From NCBI GenBank assembly GCA_944739405.2, contig OX123190.2, forward strand, positions 60,531,805 to 60,595,804: DNA of 64,000 bases. Direction: 5' to 3'. Positions 1 through 9,288 of this stretch are shown piece after piece. Under the pieces are notes generated by a model. It searched no databases, had not been told where the DNA came from, and worked only from the letters and a program-made list of their open reading frames with translations. The DNA comes from Euclidia mi (taxonomy: Eukaryota; Arthropoda; Insecta; Lepidoptera; Erebidae). Position numbers and translations under genes: made by a program. Positions within the stretch are counted from its first letter, which is position 1; each line of letters starts with the position of its first letter.

Positions 1-134
1 ATTTTGTCTTTCATCAATAGTTTCAAGCTTATGCAGATTACTAACCAAATTTACCAGCAAAACAAGAAGATACAGACATGGAACCGTTAAGATCCTTAGA
101 GTTACAAAGTGTTCTCTACATGATTCTATTTGCT
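1..134 (-). pseudogene. 3' continuation of the outer LINE reverse transcriptase (C-terminal region)
   Basis: Read on the minus strand this stretch gives ESCREHF followed by LRILTVPCLYLL. That is the conserved segment following the RT thumb in CR1/Jockey-like LINE ORF2 proteins. It picks up where the reading from 2554-2829 (QKRAIRTMLRLKEG) stops, with little or no loss of residues. The two pieces are therefore one ORF split by the LINE lying at about 135-2553. The window edge cuts the rest. Assignment to the same copy is an inference from the continuity of the family motif. Confidence 0.65.
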
Positions 135-490
135 TTCAAAATCAAAAATCAAAATCAAAATCATTTATTCATCTAGGCCACAAAGTGACGCTTATGAACG
201 TCAAAATTTAAGTTAATTACTTAATGATTCTACATTTACATTTACTGCCACGTTCGCAATGCAATATGTAGAACCACGAGAAAGAACGGGCAATAAAACT
301 CATGGCCACTCTTTTCATACAAATATAATGGTGGTACATTTTATTTTTGTAAGGAGCTGCAACTGTTTCACATTGTAGACATCTACTAGTAAAATTTTTA
401 GAAGCTATTGATATCATACTCAAGCAGTAAATGATGTTCATATGGTAAGCCTCCCAAAGTAAATATGGTGAAACAGGAGCATCCACTTAC
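135..490 (-). repeat. LINE 3'-end module, copy 1 of 3
   Basis: This is the 3' UTR end of the inner LINE. It shares blocks such as TGGATGCTCCTGTTTCACCAT, CCCGTTCTTTCTC, GTGGCAGTAAATGTAAATG and TTGACGTTCATAAGCGTCAC with two other places in the window. The copies end in different short simple tails (GATTTT, TTTGAATT, TTTGACTT), as expected for retrotransposed 3' ends. Confidence 0.75.
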
Positions 491-703
491 GTCTTTTTAA
501 TGTAGGCAACTTGCGAACATGGTCAGAACTATGGTAGAAGTGAATGAAGCAGAAAGTAACGGTATTATGAAACCAAAGCAATCGACAACCTATTAGTTAG
601 CCCATGACCACGAGTTACCCACATTTTACAAATCCGCAAAGTTATAATGAAAGTGTGGAACATGAATGCAAAGTATGAAATGAGAATATCGTAATTAACT
701 ACA

Positions 704-2553
704 CTATAAAATAAAACTACTAATTATTGACCTAGTCAAAAGCGAACAACTACTTCTGTCATCAAAATAATCCTTCAAACTGTAATATGCCTTATTTATA
801 AGGTTTTTTTTAACTTCTGCCTGAAACGAACTTAATGGCAAGTCTAAAATATAAGTTGGTAATTTATTGTATATGCGAATACTGAGCCCAATAAAAGAGC
901 TATGCGTTTTGTGCAAACGAAAATACGGAACACATAATTTATGTCTATTTCTAGTATTGATATTGTGTCTGTCACTATTAATTTTATAAGAATTTATGTT
1001 TAGTCTTACATGCATAACACTGGCATAAATATATTGTGACGCTACAGTAAGAATACCAATAGTTTCAAATTTTTCTTTGAGTGAGACTCTTGTCTTTAAC
1101 TGGTAAATGGCCCTAACTGCCCGTTTCTGCAATATAAAAATATTTTGGATATCAGCAGCTATACCCCATAACAATATGCCATATGACATAACACTATGAA
1201 AATAACTAAAATAAACCAATCTAGCCGTATCGACATCGGTCAACCTACGAACCTTCTTAATGGCATAAGCAGCTGAGCTAAGTTTCCCTGAGAGATATGT
1301 AACATGCGCACCCCATTGTAACTTTGAATCAAGTGTTAATCCTAGAAATAATGTGGAGTCAGTTGTTTCGAGTACATCGTCATTTAAAACTATGTTAGGA
1401 CCAAGGTTTCTGACATTAGGCAGAGCAAACTTAACACATTTTGTTTTTTTGGCGTTCAGTACTAGATTGTTTACATTAAACCATTTAGTCACTTGAATGA
1501 GTGCACTGTTTATTTCGTTAAAGTGTTCCTTATTTCTATCTTCTTTAAATATCAAAGAAGTATCGTCAGCAAACAGTACAACGTCACAAATGTTTCTCAA
1601 GTAAAAAGGTAAATCGTTTATGTAAACAAGAAACAAGAAAGGCCCTAGGATGCTGCCCTGTGGCACTCCTAAATCAACAGGTAAGCCACTGGATTTTGAG
1701 CCATTTATTTCAACACATTGGATCCTGTCACTTAAGTACGACTTAATGACATCCAATGCTTTAGTCTGGACGCCGTAATGTCTAAGCTTGCACAAGAGCG
1801 TCTCATGGCAGACACAATCGAATGCTTTCGAAAGGTCGCAGAACACACCAACAGCATTTTGGGAATTCTCCCAAGCACTGTAGATATGTTTGAGTAACGC
1901 TACTCCTGCATCTGTTGTCGAAAGACCCTTGGTAAAACCATATTGCTCACCATGAAGGAGGCTGTTTTGATTAAAATGTCTTAGTAGTTGCTTGAGTATG
2001 ATCTTTTCAAAAATCTTACTAAAAGCAGGTAGTATCGATATTGGCCTATAATTACTAGGATCAGTCTTATTGCCGTATTTGAACAGAGGTATTATTCTAC
2101 TATGTTTCATAAGATCTGGAAAACTGCCAGATTTAATACACTTATTGAATAAGTTGCTTAAATAAGGAGCCACTACAGCAATTATTATACTTGTCAAAAC
2201 CTTAACAGAAATGCCCCAGAGATCACCTGCATTTTTAGACTCTAAAGACTTAAAAATATTTATAATATCGGAAGAACTAATACTATGAAATTTAAATATT
2301 ACTTCACATTTTCCTACACTAGACTCTAATAGGTTTTCTGCGACTATAGCTGATGATTTTAATTCTCTAGTAGTAGAAAGTGGTATGCTAGCAAAAAAGT
2401 TATTAAATGTGTGTGCGACTTCTTCGTCATTATGAATTAATTTATCATTATCAAGAAGACTAAAACTATTACTTCTTAATGTTGTCTTACCTGTTGTTTC
2501 ATTAATAGCTCGCCAGGTTGCCTTAACTTTATTCGAAGATTGTTTAATTTTAT
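704..2553 (-). pseudogene. LINE ORF2 reverse transcriptase, 5'-truncated, frame open
   Basis: The minus-strand frame stays open from about 2553 to a stop at 704, roughly 617 residues, longer than a start-codon-based call would show because no upstream ATG is needed in a truncated copy. From N to C: a linker (KATWRAIN), RT finger motifs (NYRPISILP), motif A (DLSKAFDCV), motif B (GVPQGSILGPFLF), motif C (FADDTS), thumb (LGLTLDSKLQWGAHV), the QKRAVRAIY segment and the typical C-terminal RIYNKLP region. The protein would copy element RNA at a nicked target site. The endonuclease domain is missing, so this copy cannot move by itself. No internal stop or frameshift is seen, which suggests a fairly recent insertion. 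Clade (CR1 versus Jockey) is not certain. Confidence 0.85.
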
Positions 2554-5157
2554 TCCTTCCTTTAAGCGGAGCATTGTCCTAATAGCTCTTTTCTGAATAA
2601 TAAAGGTGTTATTTAAATTATATTGATAGCTATTTCCCCAAAGTAAGATGCTGTATCTCAGCTTAGACTCTACCAAGGCAAAGTACACCGTCCTCAATTG
2701 ATCCATACCTAATTCCTCTCTTAAGTTTCTAATGGCATAACACGCAGAACTAATAGAGTTGGTTATTGCTTCGTTTCCTCTTTCCACTTCAGATATGCAT
2801 CGATATGGACTCCTAAACATTTCACGCAATATGTCACTTTTATCTTATTGCCAGAAGATACTACTTGTAGGTTGCATTATTTCTAGCTGTAGACTTGAAC
2901 AATACACACGTAGTTTTATTTATGATTAGTTAAATTATTTACACTAAACCATTCTTCAAATATGTTTAATATTCTATTAATTTTGGACTCTAAATCTAAT
3001 ATATTATCTGCTGATATTACAGCGTTTGTGTCATCCGCAAAGATAACTAGCTTCGTATCTGGGGATTGGATTTTCATGTGTTCAATATGGTCATTCACGA
3101 AAACAATGAAGAAGATTGGGCCCAAAACAGACCCTTGTGAAACTCCATGAGATTTTGTGACTAATTTAGATTTTTGTACATTTTCTTCTCCATCAACTAC
3201 CTGCCTAATTTCTGTGTATTGACATCTGTTACGCAAGTAAGAGTTAAATAACTTTAAAACATTATCTCTTACGCCGTAATGTTCCAATTTAGCCAATAGT
3301 ATATCGTAGTCTACGGTATCAAATGCAGACCTAAGGTCTAAAAATATCCCCGCTACTTTTTGTTTGTCATTAAGTTTACAGATAACCTCATCAATTAAGG
3401 CTTCTGTGGCGTCTGTACTACCTATCGATTTTTGATATCCATACTGTTCACTACGTAAGATCTTATGATATTTTAAATGTTTGATAAGCCGATGCTTCAT
3501 GATTTTTTCTAAAACTTTCGACAAAACTGGTAACAGAGAAATCGGTCTGTAATTATCTGGATCCGTTCTTGAGCCCTTTTTGAATATTGGAAGAACTCGG
3601 GCAATTTTAAATTGATCAGGGAACAGACCAGCTTCCACACATTCGTTGAAGAGAGATGCTAGTGGGTTTGCCAATAAATCGATGTTATCCTTAATAATAG
3701 TTATAGGTATTTCATCGTAACCAACAGATGACTTATTGGTCATTTTAGTTACTATGTTTTGTATCTCTATGGGAGTGATCACATTCAAACTCATATTACC
3801 GTCAACCCTGCCAACACCTTCCTCCAAATATTGAATAGCTAAAATTGGATCACACGTATTAAGGCGTACAGAGCTATTGAATATCTCCGAAAAGATATTT
3901 ACAACATCCAAAGCATTACCAATAACAACACCGTTAACTTTAAGTAAAAATTGATCATTGTCAAATTTTTTTTGCGCATTTCTTCTCATATTTACTATAT
4001 TCCATATTTCTTTATTAGAATCAGATGCTTTGTCTATTTTTTCTCTTATATGCTTCCTTTTTGCAGCACTTACTACTTTTCGATACAATTTAATATAAGT
4101 GTTACGATATTCAAGAACTGACTTTTGACATTGTGTCTTGTGCATAGTATTAAGAAAACGCTTAATTTTACTGGCTATCCTTACTCCATTTATTATCCAT
4201 GTAGATGATCTATTTATCTTTGTATTAATTTTAACAAAACGTTTCTTAAATGTAGAAGAATGTAGCTCTTTGAATTTACTGAGAAATGTATTAATACCTG
4301 TTCCCCAATTAGTCTGCAAGAGCTTTTTTCTAAAGTCTTTTCTGTTGCTATCACTATAGCTTCTTCTACAAAAACGTACATATTGTGGCTGTTTTTTAAA
4401 TGTAACTTTTTCTATCCATGCTTTGCACAACAATGCCGCGTGCCCGTCCAATAGTCCATTGTGATCAATGCTAGTGCTCTCAACAAGACTGTCTGGTGAT
4501 TTAGTAAGGAAATTATCTATACAAGACTCAGATTTATTTCGTCTAAAAGTAGGCAAATCTACTAAGCATTTAAAGTTATAGCACCTTATTAAAGATAGGA
4601 AAGAATTGCGTCTGCTATCATCACTCATTATTAATGTTAAAATCACCACATATAATACATCCTTTGTTGAGGAAATGCTCTAATAGATTTTCTAGTCTAT
4701 CCAGAAAGTCATTAAAATTACTGTATATAGGTGTCCTGTAGCAACAAATAATACACAAATTTGTTTCGACATCAGTGACTCCACATACTTCAAAACTATC
4801 AGTCTTATACAGTTGTTTGCATACAGGAATTTCCTCCACCTTTCTATCCTGAAGTGTCAAAATCATAGAGCCTCCCCGGTTCTTTTTAGTTCTAGTATTG
4901 TAAGATGCCATTTTATAATTATTTAGATTAAATTGTTTTGCCAATAGTTCATTTAGAAAGTGTTCGGTTATACATATAAAATTCAGTTCACATGTCAATT
5001 CGCTGAGATATATTTCAAAATCATCTTTCCTATTAGTTATACCACACACATTCTGATGTAATTCTGAATAGATACTAATAGAAGTGAAATCTTTACTGAC
5101 GAAATCATTTTTCAGTATTGCTCTTTGGTTCTTTAGTTTTATAACATTTATTGCCAT
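2554..5157 (-). pseudogene. LINE ORF2: AP endonuclease plus reverse transcriptase, frameshifted
   Basis: The ORF begins at an ATG at 5157 and overlaps the ORF1 tail by about 50 bases. The endonuclease part shows HQNVCG, CITEHF and GDFNIN, the usual positions of the catalytic N, E and D/N residues of APE-type LINE endonucleases. A frameshift near 4621-4649 separates it from the RT part. RT motifs are NYRPISLLP, motif A DLRSAFDTVDY, motif B HGVSQGSVLGPIFF and motif C FADDTN. A second break lies at about 2830-2915, after which the C-terminal QKRAIRTML segment is read. The breaks make the copy inactive. The layout, with an endonuclease of ITEHF type and an upstream esterase-like ORF1, matches the longer LINE at 38300-42460. 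Confidence 0.85.
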
Positions 5158-5445
5158 TTACCAACGGGAAATAATATGGTATGGTGCCTTTACGAGGAAC
5201 CAGCCAAGAACCATTTTTTGGGAATTGTTTACACGTGTTACTGGTTGATACAATCAAATTTGTTCTATTACAAATTTTAAGATAGTTCTGTTCGTAAAAG
5301 TACGTATCTAAAGCATTGTTAATATGTTTACATATGATGCCATAGTCATATCGTCCCCTGACAGCGTACAAGTTGATATACTTTACATTACTAAAATTTT
5401 TGCAAAAATTTATTAAGTTACCGCCCAACGAGGAGGAAGCAGGTG
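5105..5445 (-). pseudogene. LINE ORF1 C-terminal fragment
   Basis: About 110 residues ending at a stop at 5105 and overlapping the start of the endonuclease ORF. Recognisable only by position and by weak similarity of pattern (NLINFCKNF, INLYAVRGRYDY) to the end of the esterase-type ORF1 of CR1-like LINEs. The N-terminal part is lost, because the element is truncated at about 5445-5462. Function in such elements is RNA or membrane association, but nothing in this fragment shows it directly. Confidence 0.5.
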
Positions 5446-5466
5446 CAGAGCGTACTATTTAGGAAT

Positions 5467-6010
5467 TGCCAACTAGTTTGCGTGAACAATTTGGCCACCG
5501 CAATTGATGTTTTGTATATTAATTAACATTTGAAATAATGTTTATTTTGCGGCTTCTTCTAGCTGTGCGACATAAATCAGCAATGTCTGTCTATTTCAGT
5601 ACCCAACATTTGGTAAGGTGTCAGTTGCTACAGATTTTCTTAGTAACTTGCAGTTTTATTGGCCGTTTTTTAAAGCTAGACTCACTCTTGTAAATAATTT
5701 ATCACTTAGAATTACACATATTCACTTTTACAAACATAAAAGATACCCAGTTATTAATCAACATTTTGAAAAACACGAAGGCTACAAAGACAAGACAAGA
5801 CACTCGGCCTACGGTCAAGCGGCAAGGCGGCAGCTTAAACCACTATGCTATCCATCAGTATATTGTAACATTGCTTATGCCACAAAAAACTTACTCAGAA
5901 TCTATCGTAAATAATACTAATATTCACAACATAAGCATTTTACTTATTTACATTCAATGACAGTTAACAGAAAAACCGTTGCTAGGAGACGAGAACTGAA
6001 GTATGTCACA
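5467..6010 (-). repeat. 3' LTR of the Gypsy element (544 bp)
   Basis: On the minus strand it begins TGTGACATACTTCAG and ends AACTAGTTGGCA. The first ~72 bases are repeated almost exactly at 16232-16303, the remnant of the 5' LTR. It is preceded by a purine-rich tract and followed by target duplication GAAT. A possible poly(A) signal, AATAAA, can be read inside. Boundaries rest on the TG/CA ends plus the matching GAAT. Confidence 0.85.
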
Positions 6011-6020
6011 CGCCTCCGCC
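6011..6020 (-). promoter_or_regulatory. Polypurine tract, plus-strand primer site of the Gypsy element
   Basis: On the minus strand GGCGGAGGCG directly precedes the TGTGAC start of the 3' LTR, the expected position and base content for the RNase H-resistant primer of plus-strand DNA synthesis. Confidence 0.6.
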
Positions 6021-6051
6021 GTGAATCTAGGGAGCTGGGAGTAGCTGATTA

Positions 6052-6541
6052 GGGTGCTTGTACACGGCGCATGTAGCTTGAGCATGTTGAGGCACGTGCG
6101 CGGGTTATATGCACCGTAAACAAATCGTTTAAAAAAATGTGCGGGTCCAGCGACTCGAGCATGTATGTTCCAATGCGAGCAACCCGCGCAAGTAATTCGC
6201 GTGCTCTGCGGCGCGTGCGGGTCACTCGCGCAAGTTACTTGTTAAAATTTAATTTTTAACGTATGATTTAAAAAGAATTTTCGTTCGTCGAGATATTTTG
6301 ACGCGATTCAAGTCATAAAGCTACCGCGCGAATAGCATGCACATGTACCCAGCTCTTGACCACGAACAATAAAACTTGTACACACAGCTTGCGCAAGTAG
6401 CCCGTGTCTTTACTTGCTCCAGTTATTTGCACCACTTACAAGTACAATCGAGTAACTTGAACAAGTAGCTTGCGCATATTACTCACGCGTATAACCCGCA
6501 CCATTACTTGCTGCAGCTACATGCACCGTGTACAAGCACCC
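6052..6541. mobile_element. MITE, PIF/Harbinger-like (490 bp)
   Basis: Inverted ends: left GGGTGCTTGTACACGG and right, reversed, GGGTGCTTGTACACGG, continuing with GCATGTAGC in both. TTA flanks both sides (6049-6051 and 6542-6544), the 3-bp TWA target duplication of PIF/Harbinger elements. No coding capacity is visible. The interior is rich in GCAAGTA/TACTTGC motifs. It landed at the extreme end of the Gypsy pol gene, between it and the 3' LTR. Confidence 0.8.
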
Positions 6542-6544
6542 TTA

Positions 6545-6830
6545 AGGTGAAGAATCCACGTGAGCCCACTGTCCATCTTCACTTCGAAGTGAAGATTCCG
6601 CAATTTGCGGGAAATGTTGCCGATTTCCCATTTCTTTCTAGGTATGGAATAGGCCCGGGCTTGTACTCGGCTCCCTAGACCAAACTGCCTCAAACCTGAG
6701 GGACTGACAGCGTCAGCGTTCCTCTCATTTTCCTTTGAAGGTTTTCTGACCATTCCGTGCAAATTAGTCCTAATCTCTCTTCCAAACATGAGGACAAACG
6801 GGGTGACACCGGAAGGGCCAGGGGTTGACC
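6545..6830 (-). pseudogene. Gypsy integrase C-terminal fragment
   Basis: The minus strand reads GVTPFVLMFGREIRTNL, the conserved end of the Gypsy integrase catalytic core, followed by the C-terminal domain with FGLGSRVQARAYS and RKKWEIGNI. In the intact family this domain binds DNA during integration. It is separated from the core at 7426-7718 by a GC-rich insertion, and roughly a hundred codons that should lie between the two are absent. The tail of the gene runs into the MITE at 6052-6541. Confidence 0.8.
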
Positions 6831-7425
6831 TAACCCCCCCGTGGGATCTCCACCTTGTCGTGGTGGGGGGGGCTTAGTAACCGTGGATTGGTTACCCGCG
6901 GTGAAGCTAAGAGGGATCCAGGAGGGGACGCTCCGCGTGGGCTTGACGGAGCCTGCGCAGGATGCGTCCAACGGTGCCGGTGCGGGGGACAGTTCTGTCT
7001 GTCCCTCGCAGTCGGGCGCGGTCGCGGGAGGAGAGGCGTGTCGGTGTTGCGTTGCCGCGCGCCCTATCTCCCGCGACCAAATGGAGGCGCACCATCGTTG
7101 CGTCGCGGTGGGGCCGCAGAGGAAGAGGAGATGTGGTGTTACGTTGCCGTCCTCCCTATCCTCTGCGGCCGCTGGGTGTTTTGGCGGTGGAGCCCAACAC
7201 CTTCATCCGCCGCCAAGGGGGTTTTGTTCGGGGCCTGCCCGACCATCTGGCGGGCCAATGCCCGTCGGGGAGTAGCGAGGAATGCTTATGCGATACCCTA
7301 CCCTCCGACACACGGGTACATGAAGAACACGGGTTGGTTTTTAGTCAGTAAGAGTCGGACAGTCCCCTTCGCCCTTCTCCCCCAGGGCGGAGGGACTCCA
7401 GGAGGACTATACCGTTGTTCGATAA
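6831..7425 (+). mobile_element. GC-rich non-coding retroposon, copy 1 (inside integrase)
   Basis: A GC-rich block clearly unlike its surroundings, starting near CCCCCCGTGGGATCTCC and ending after a GGAGGGACTCCAGGAGG stretch. It is homologous over most of its length to 46391-46996 (opposite strand). Long overlapping open frames exist in it on both strands, but they reflect base composition rather than a gene. It replaces part of the Gypsy integrase. The left edge is known to about 10 bases. Confidence 0.75.
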
Positions 7426-7718
7426 GGAGTTTTCAAATTCCCTAGAGACGAATTGTCTACCGTTATCAGAGACAAGGGTGTAAGGTAGTCCGAACGTGCT
7501 GAAAGTTTCCTTTAACTTAGTGATACAGAATGAACGTGTAGTGTTTTTCATCGGTATGATCTCTACCCATTTCGTATAAGTGTCGACTATAATCAAAAGT
7601 TGATAGCCCGACATGGGACCTGCAAAATCGATGTGGATTATCTGCCAGGGACCCGAAGGTTCCTCCCAATGGTGAATGGGAGCTTTTGCAGGTTCCGTTT
7701 TTTTTGCAGGTTTTTTTG
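7426..7718 (-). pseudogene. Gypsy integrase catalytic core fragment
   Basis: The minus strand reads PWQIIHIDFAGPM, LLIIVDTYTKWVEI, LVSDNGRQFVSREF and SNNGI. These contain the first two acidic residues of the DDE triad (IDFAGP and SDNG) of the integrase that would insert the cDNA. The third acidic residue would lie in the part lost to the GC-rich insertion at 6831-7425. The 5' side is fused in frame to a duplicated piece of RNase H, so a single misleading open frame spans 7345-7980. Confidence 0.85.
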
Positions 7719-8209
7719 GTTCCGTCCCATCGGGTAACTTGTGTGAGATGGCTGCTCCAAGTCCTGATGGTGCAGCGTCTGTAGCTAAAATAAGCGGTTT
7801 GTCTGGGTCGAAATGTATGAAAACTCTATCACTGAGAATCTCTTTTTTAATCTGTTTGAAACTTTCTTCGCATTTGGTGGACCACACAAATTTCATCCCT
7901 TTCTTAAGTAGCAGGTTTACGGCCAATTTCAATATTCGAACAATAGATGGATCTGTAGATTTTAGATTCGTGTTTGACATATTTTGTATGGAGCTTATGT
8001 CAAAAACTGTCAGAAACGAATCTAAAATCTACAGATCTATCTATAATTCGAATATTGAATTCCGTAGTTAAAGAGCTGGTAATAGATGCAAGGTTATTAA
8101 TAAATTTGTGTTACGCATAAATTTTTAAGCATAATTTCTCTAACCATAATAATGATTAAGCATAATATTCTACAGCACAAATTTATTAAGCATAAAGTTC
8201 TAAAGCATA
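7719..8209 (-). repeat. Duplicated block: Gypsy RNase H start plus GCATAA repeat edge
   Basis: This block repeats 8890-9223 at roughly 95% identity once a 148-bp MITE (7920-8067) is set aside. It includes the start of RNase H (KKGMKFVWS to ISHKLPDGTE) and the adjoining part of the GCATAA cluster. It sits in the middle of the integrase, between the zinc-finger end and KKTEPAKAP. Seven bases, GTTCCGT, are shared at the left junction and in the source, suggesting microhomology-guided copying. Confidence 0.85.
7920..8067. mobile_element. Small MITE with inverted ends (148 bp)
   Basis: The two halves are near inverted copies: TTCAATATTCGAA, GATCTGTAGATTTTAGATTCG and their complements. TTA occurs at both edges (7917-7919 and 8068-8070), and removing one TTA plus the element restores exactly the sequence of the source block at 9083-9095. 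It therefore inserted after the block was duplicated, or was lost from the other copy. The 3-bp target is compatible with PIF/Harbinger, but the outermost bases are not a perfect inverted repeat. Confidence 0.8.
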
Positions 8210-8527
8210 GTCGACACGCTCTACATGTGTTCACCTTGTTTTCAATGTCGTGATCAATATTTTTCCAATAAACGAAGCTGCGAGCCAGTACAGTAAACCT
8301 ATATGCCCTGCGTGCAGTTCTTCTAAAATCCGTTCACGTATTTTTTGTGGAATCATTACTCTTGTGCCTTTCAGAATACTGTCATCTTGGAGCGTCAACT
8401 CATTATGTTTGTATCCTGATAGTCGCAGCGACTGGCCTGATTTAAGCGCCTGAAGTAAGTTTTGGAGTTCAGCATCTTCTTTTGTTTCTTTAGCGATTTT
8501 TTCCGGAGTGACATCTAATACGTTCAT
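8210..8527 (-). pseudogene. Gypsy integrase N-terminal zinc-binding region
   Basis: Minus-strand reading of about 100 residues: a linker (EDAELQNLLQALKSG), MIPQKIRERILEELHAGHIG containing the HHCC histidine pair region, then the CRAC cysteine pair near 8215. It is continuous with the RNase H stretch at 8528-9117 except for a stop between them. The reading stops being integrase at about 8210, where the duplicated block starts. Confidence 0.75.
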
Positions 8528-9117
8528 TTATCTCAATTGAAAAGTGCAATGTTGATCAATAGTGTTTTCGTTAACTTTTCCAACTGAGAATCGAGAGAGA
8601 TAATCTGCATTTGAGTGATTTAACGTACTTCTATATTGAATGTCATAGTCGAAGCCGGACAGGAAATGTGCGTAGTGAAAAAGTCTTATAGTGCTTAACG
8701 CGGGTAGCGTTTGGTGTGGGTGGAAAATTGCAGTGAGTGGTTTATGGTCTGTAATTAGGGTGAATTTCCGGCCGTAAGAGTAATGGAAAAATTTCTTTAG
8801 GCCCCAGAAAATTGCTGTTGCTTCTTTGTCAATTTGACTGTATTTCTTTTCGCTGCTAGTTAAGGATTTTGATGCAAAGGCAATCAGACGTTCCGTCCCA
8901 TCGGGTAACTTGTGTGAGATGGCTGCTCCAAATCCTGATGGTGCAGCGTCTGTAGCTAAAATAAGCGGTTTGTCTGGGTCGAAATGTATGAAAACTCTAT
9001 CACTGAGAATCTCTTTTTTTATCTGTTTGAAACTTTCTTCGCATTTGGTGGACCACACAAATTTCATCCCTTTCTTAAGTAACAAGTTTAAAGAGCTGGT
9101 AATAGATGCAAGGTTAG
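8528..9117 (-). pseudogene. Gypsy RNase H domain
   Basis: The minus strand reads the connection segment (NLASITSSLNLLLKKG), then LILATDAAPSGFGAAISH with the first catalytic aspartate, FASKSLTSSEKKYSQIDKEA with the conserved E region, and FTLITDHKPLTAIF with the next aspartate, ending with the usual NADYLSR. This domain removes RNA from the RNA:DNA hybrid during reverse transcription. Motif residues are intact, but the upstream RT is 5 kb away across inserted DNA. The segment that normally links the RT thumb to this region is missing or lies in the lost junction. Confidence 0.85.
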
Positions 9118-9288
9118 GAATGTGTTACGCATAATTTTTTAAGCATAATTTCTCTAACGATAATAATGATTAAGCATAATATTCTACAGCATAACTTTAT
9201 TAAGCATAAAGTTCTAAAGCATAACTTTTTTAAGCATAATATCCTAAAGCATAAAATCCTAAAGCATAAATTTATTTACGCATAATAA
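9118..9288 (-). repeat. GCATAA motif cluster, left side
   Basis: Ten copies of GCATAA in about 165 bases, mostly as AAGCATAA, separated by 10-20 AT-rich bases. A partial second copy lies at 8080-8209. The opposite-strand motif (TTATGC) is clustered at 13970-14236, at the other junction of the inserted DNA with the Gypsy RT. Confidence 0.8.

Larger units (their letters stand above)
135..2553 (-). mobile_element. Inner CR1/Jockey-like non-LTR retrotransposon, 5'-truncated
   Basis: A 5'-truncated LINE of about 2.4 kb on the minus strand: RT coding part 704-2553, then about 570 bases of 3' UTR ending in a GATTTT-type simple tail near 135-160. It sits inside the RT reading frame of a second LINE, whose parts flank it on both sides, so it inserted later. 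Its last ~350 bases recur at 11104-11398 and 19711-20095. Exact junctions are uncertain by several bases and I could not define a target duplication. Confidence 0.8.
2554..5462 (-). mobile_element. Outer CR1-like non-LTR retrotransposon, interrupted
   Basis: Minus-strand LINE comprising an ORF1 tail (5105-5445), an AP-type endonuclease (4621-5157) and RT (2554-4649), continuing at 1-134 beyond the inserted LINE. Its 5' side stops just before the Gypsy target duplication at 5463-5466. The flank beyond the Gypsy element (16308 onward) does not continue the ORF, so the LINE was already 5'-truncated near 5445-5462 when the Gypsy element landed beside it. Confidence 0.8.

Noticed and set aside
2476..2829. 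117-codon frame suggesting a separate small RT-like protein
   Set aside because: It crosses the junction of two LINEs; the last ~25 codons are out-of-frame reading of the inner element.
6841..7445. Four overlapping open frames of 60-196 codons in the GC-rich block
   Set aside because: Open on both strands because of GC-rich composition. The block is a retroposon with a second copy at 46391-46996, and the frames are not conserved between copies.
7345..7980. Single 211-codon frame joining RNase H and integrase, possibly a fusion protein
   Set aside because: It results from the duplicated block being placed in frame with the integrase; also part of a MITE and of the GC-rich insert is read through. 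No sign it is a real product.
7920..8067. miRNA-like hairpin
   Set aside because: The stem is long and imperfect, bordered by TTA duplications and absent from the sister block, so it is a MITE.
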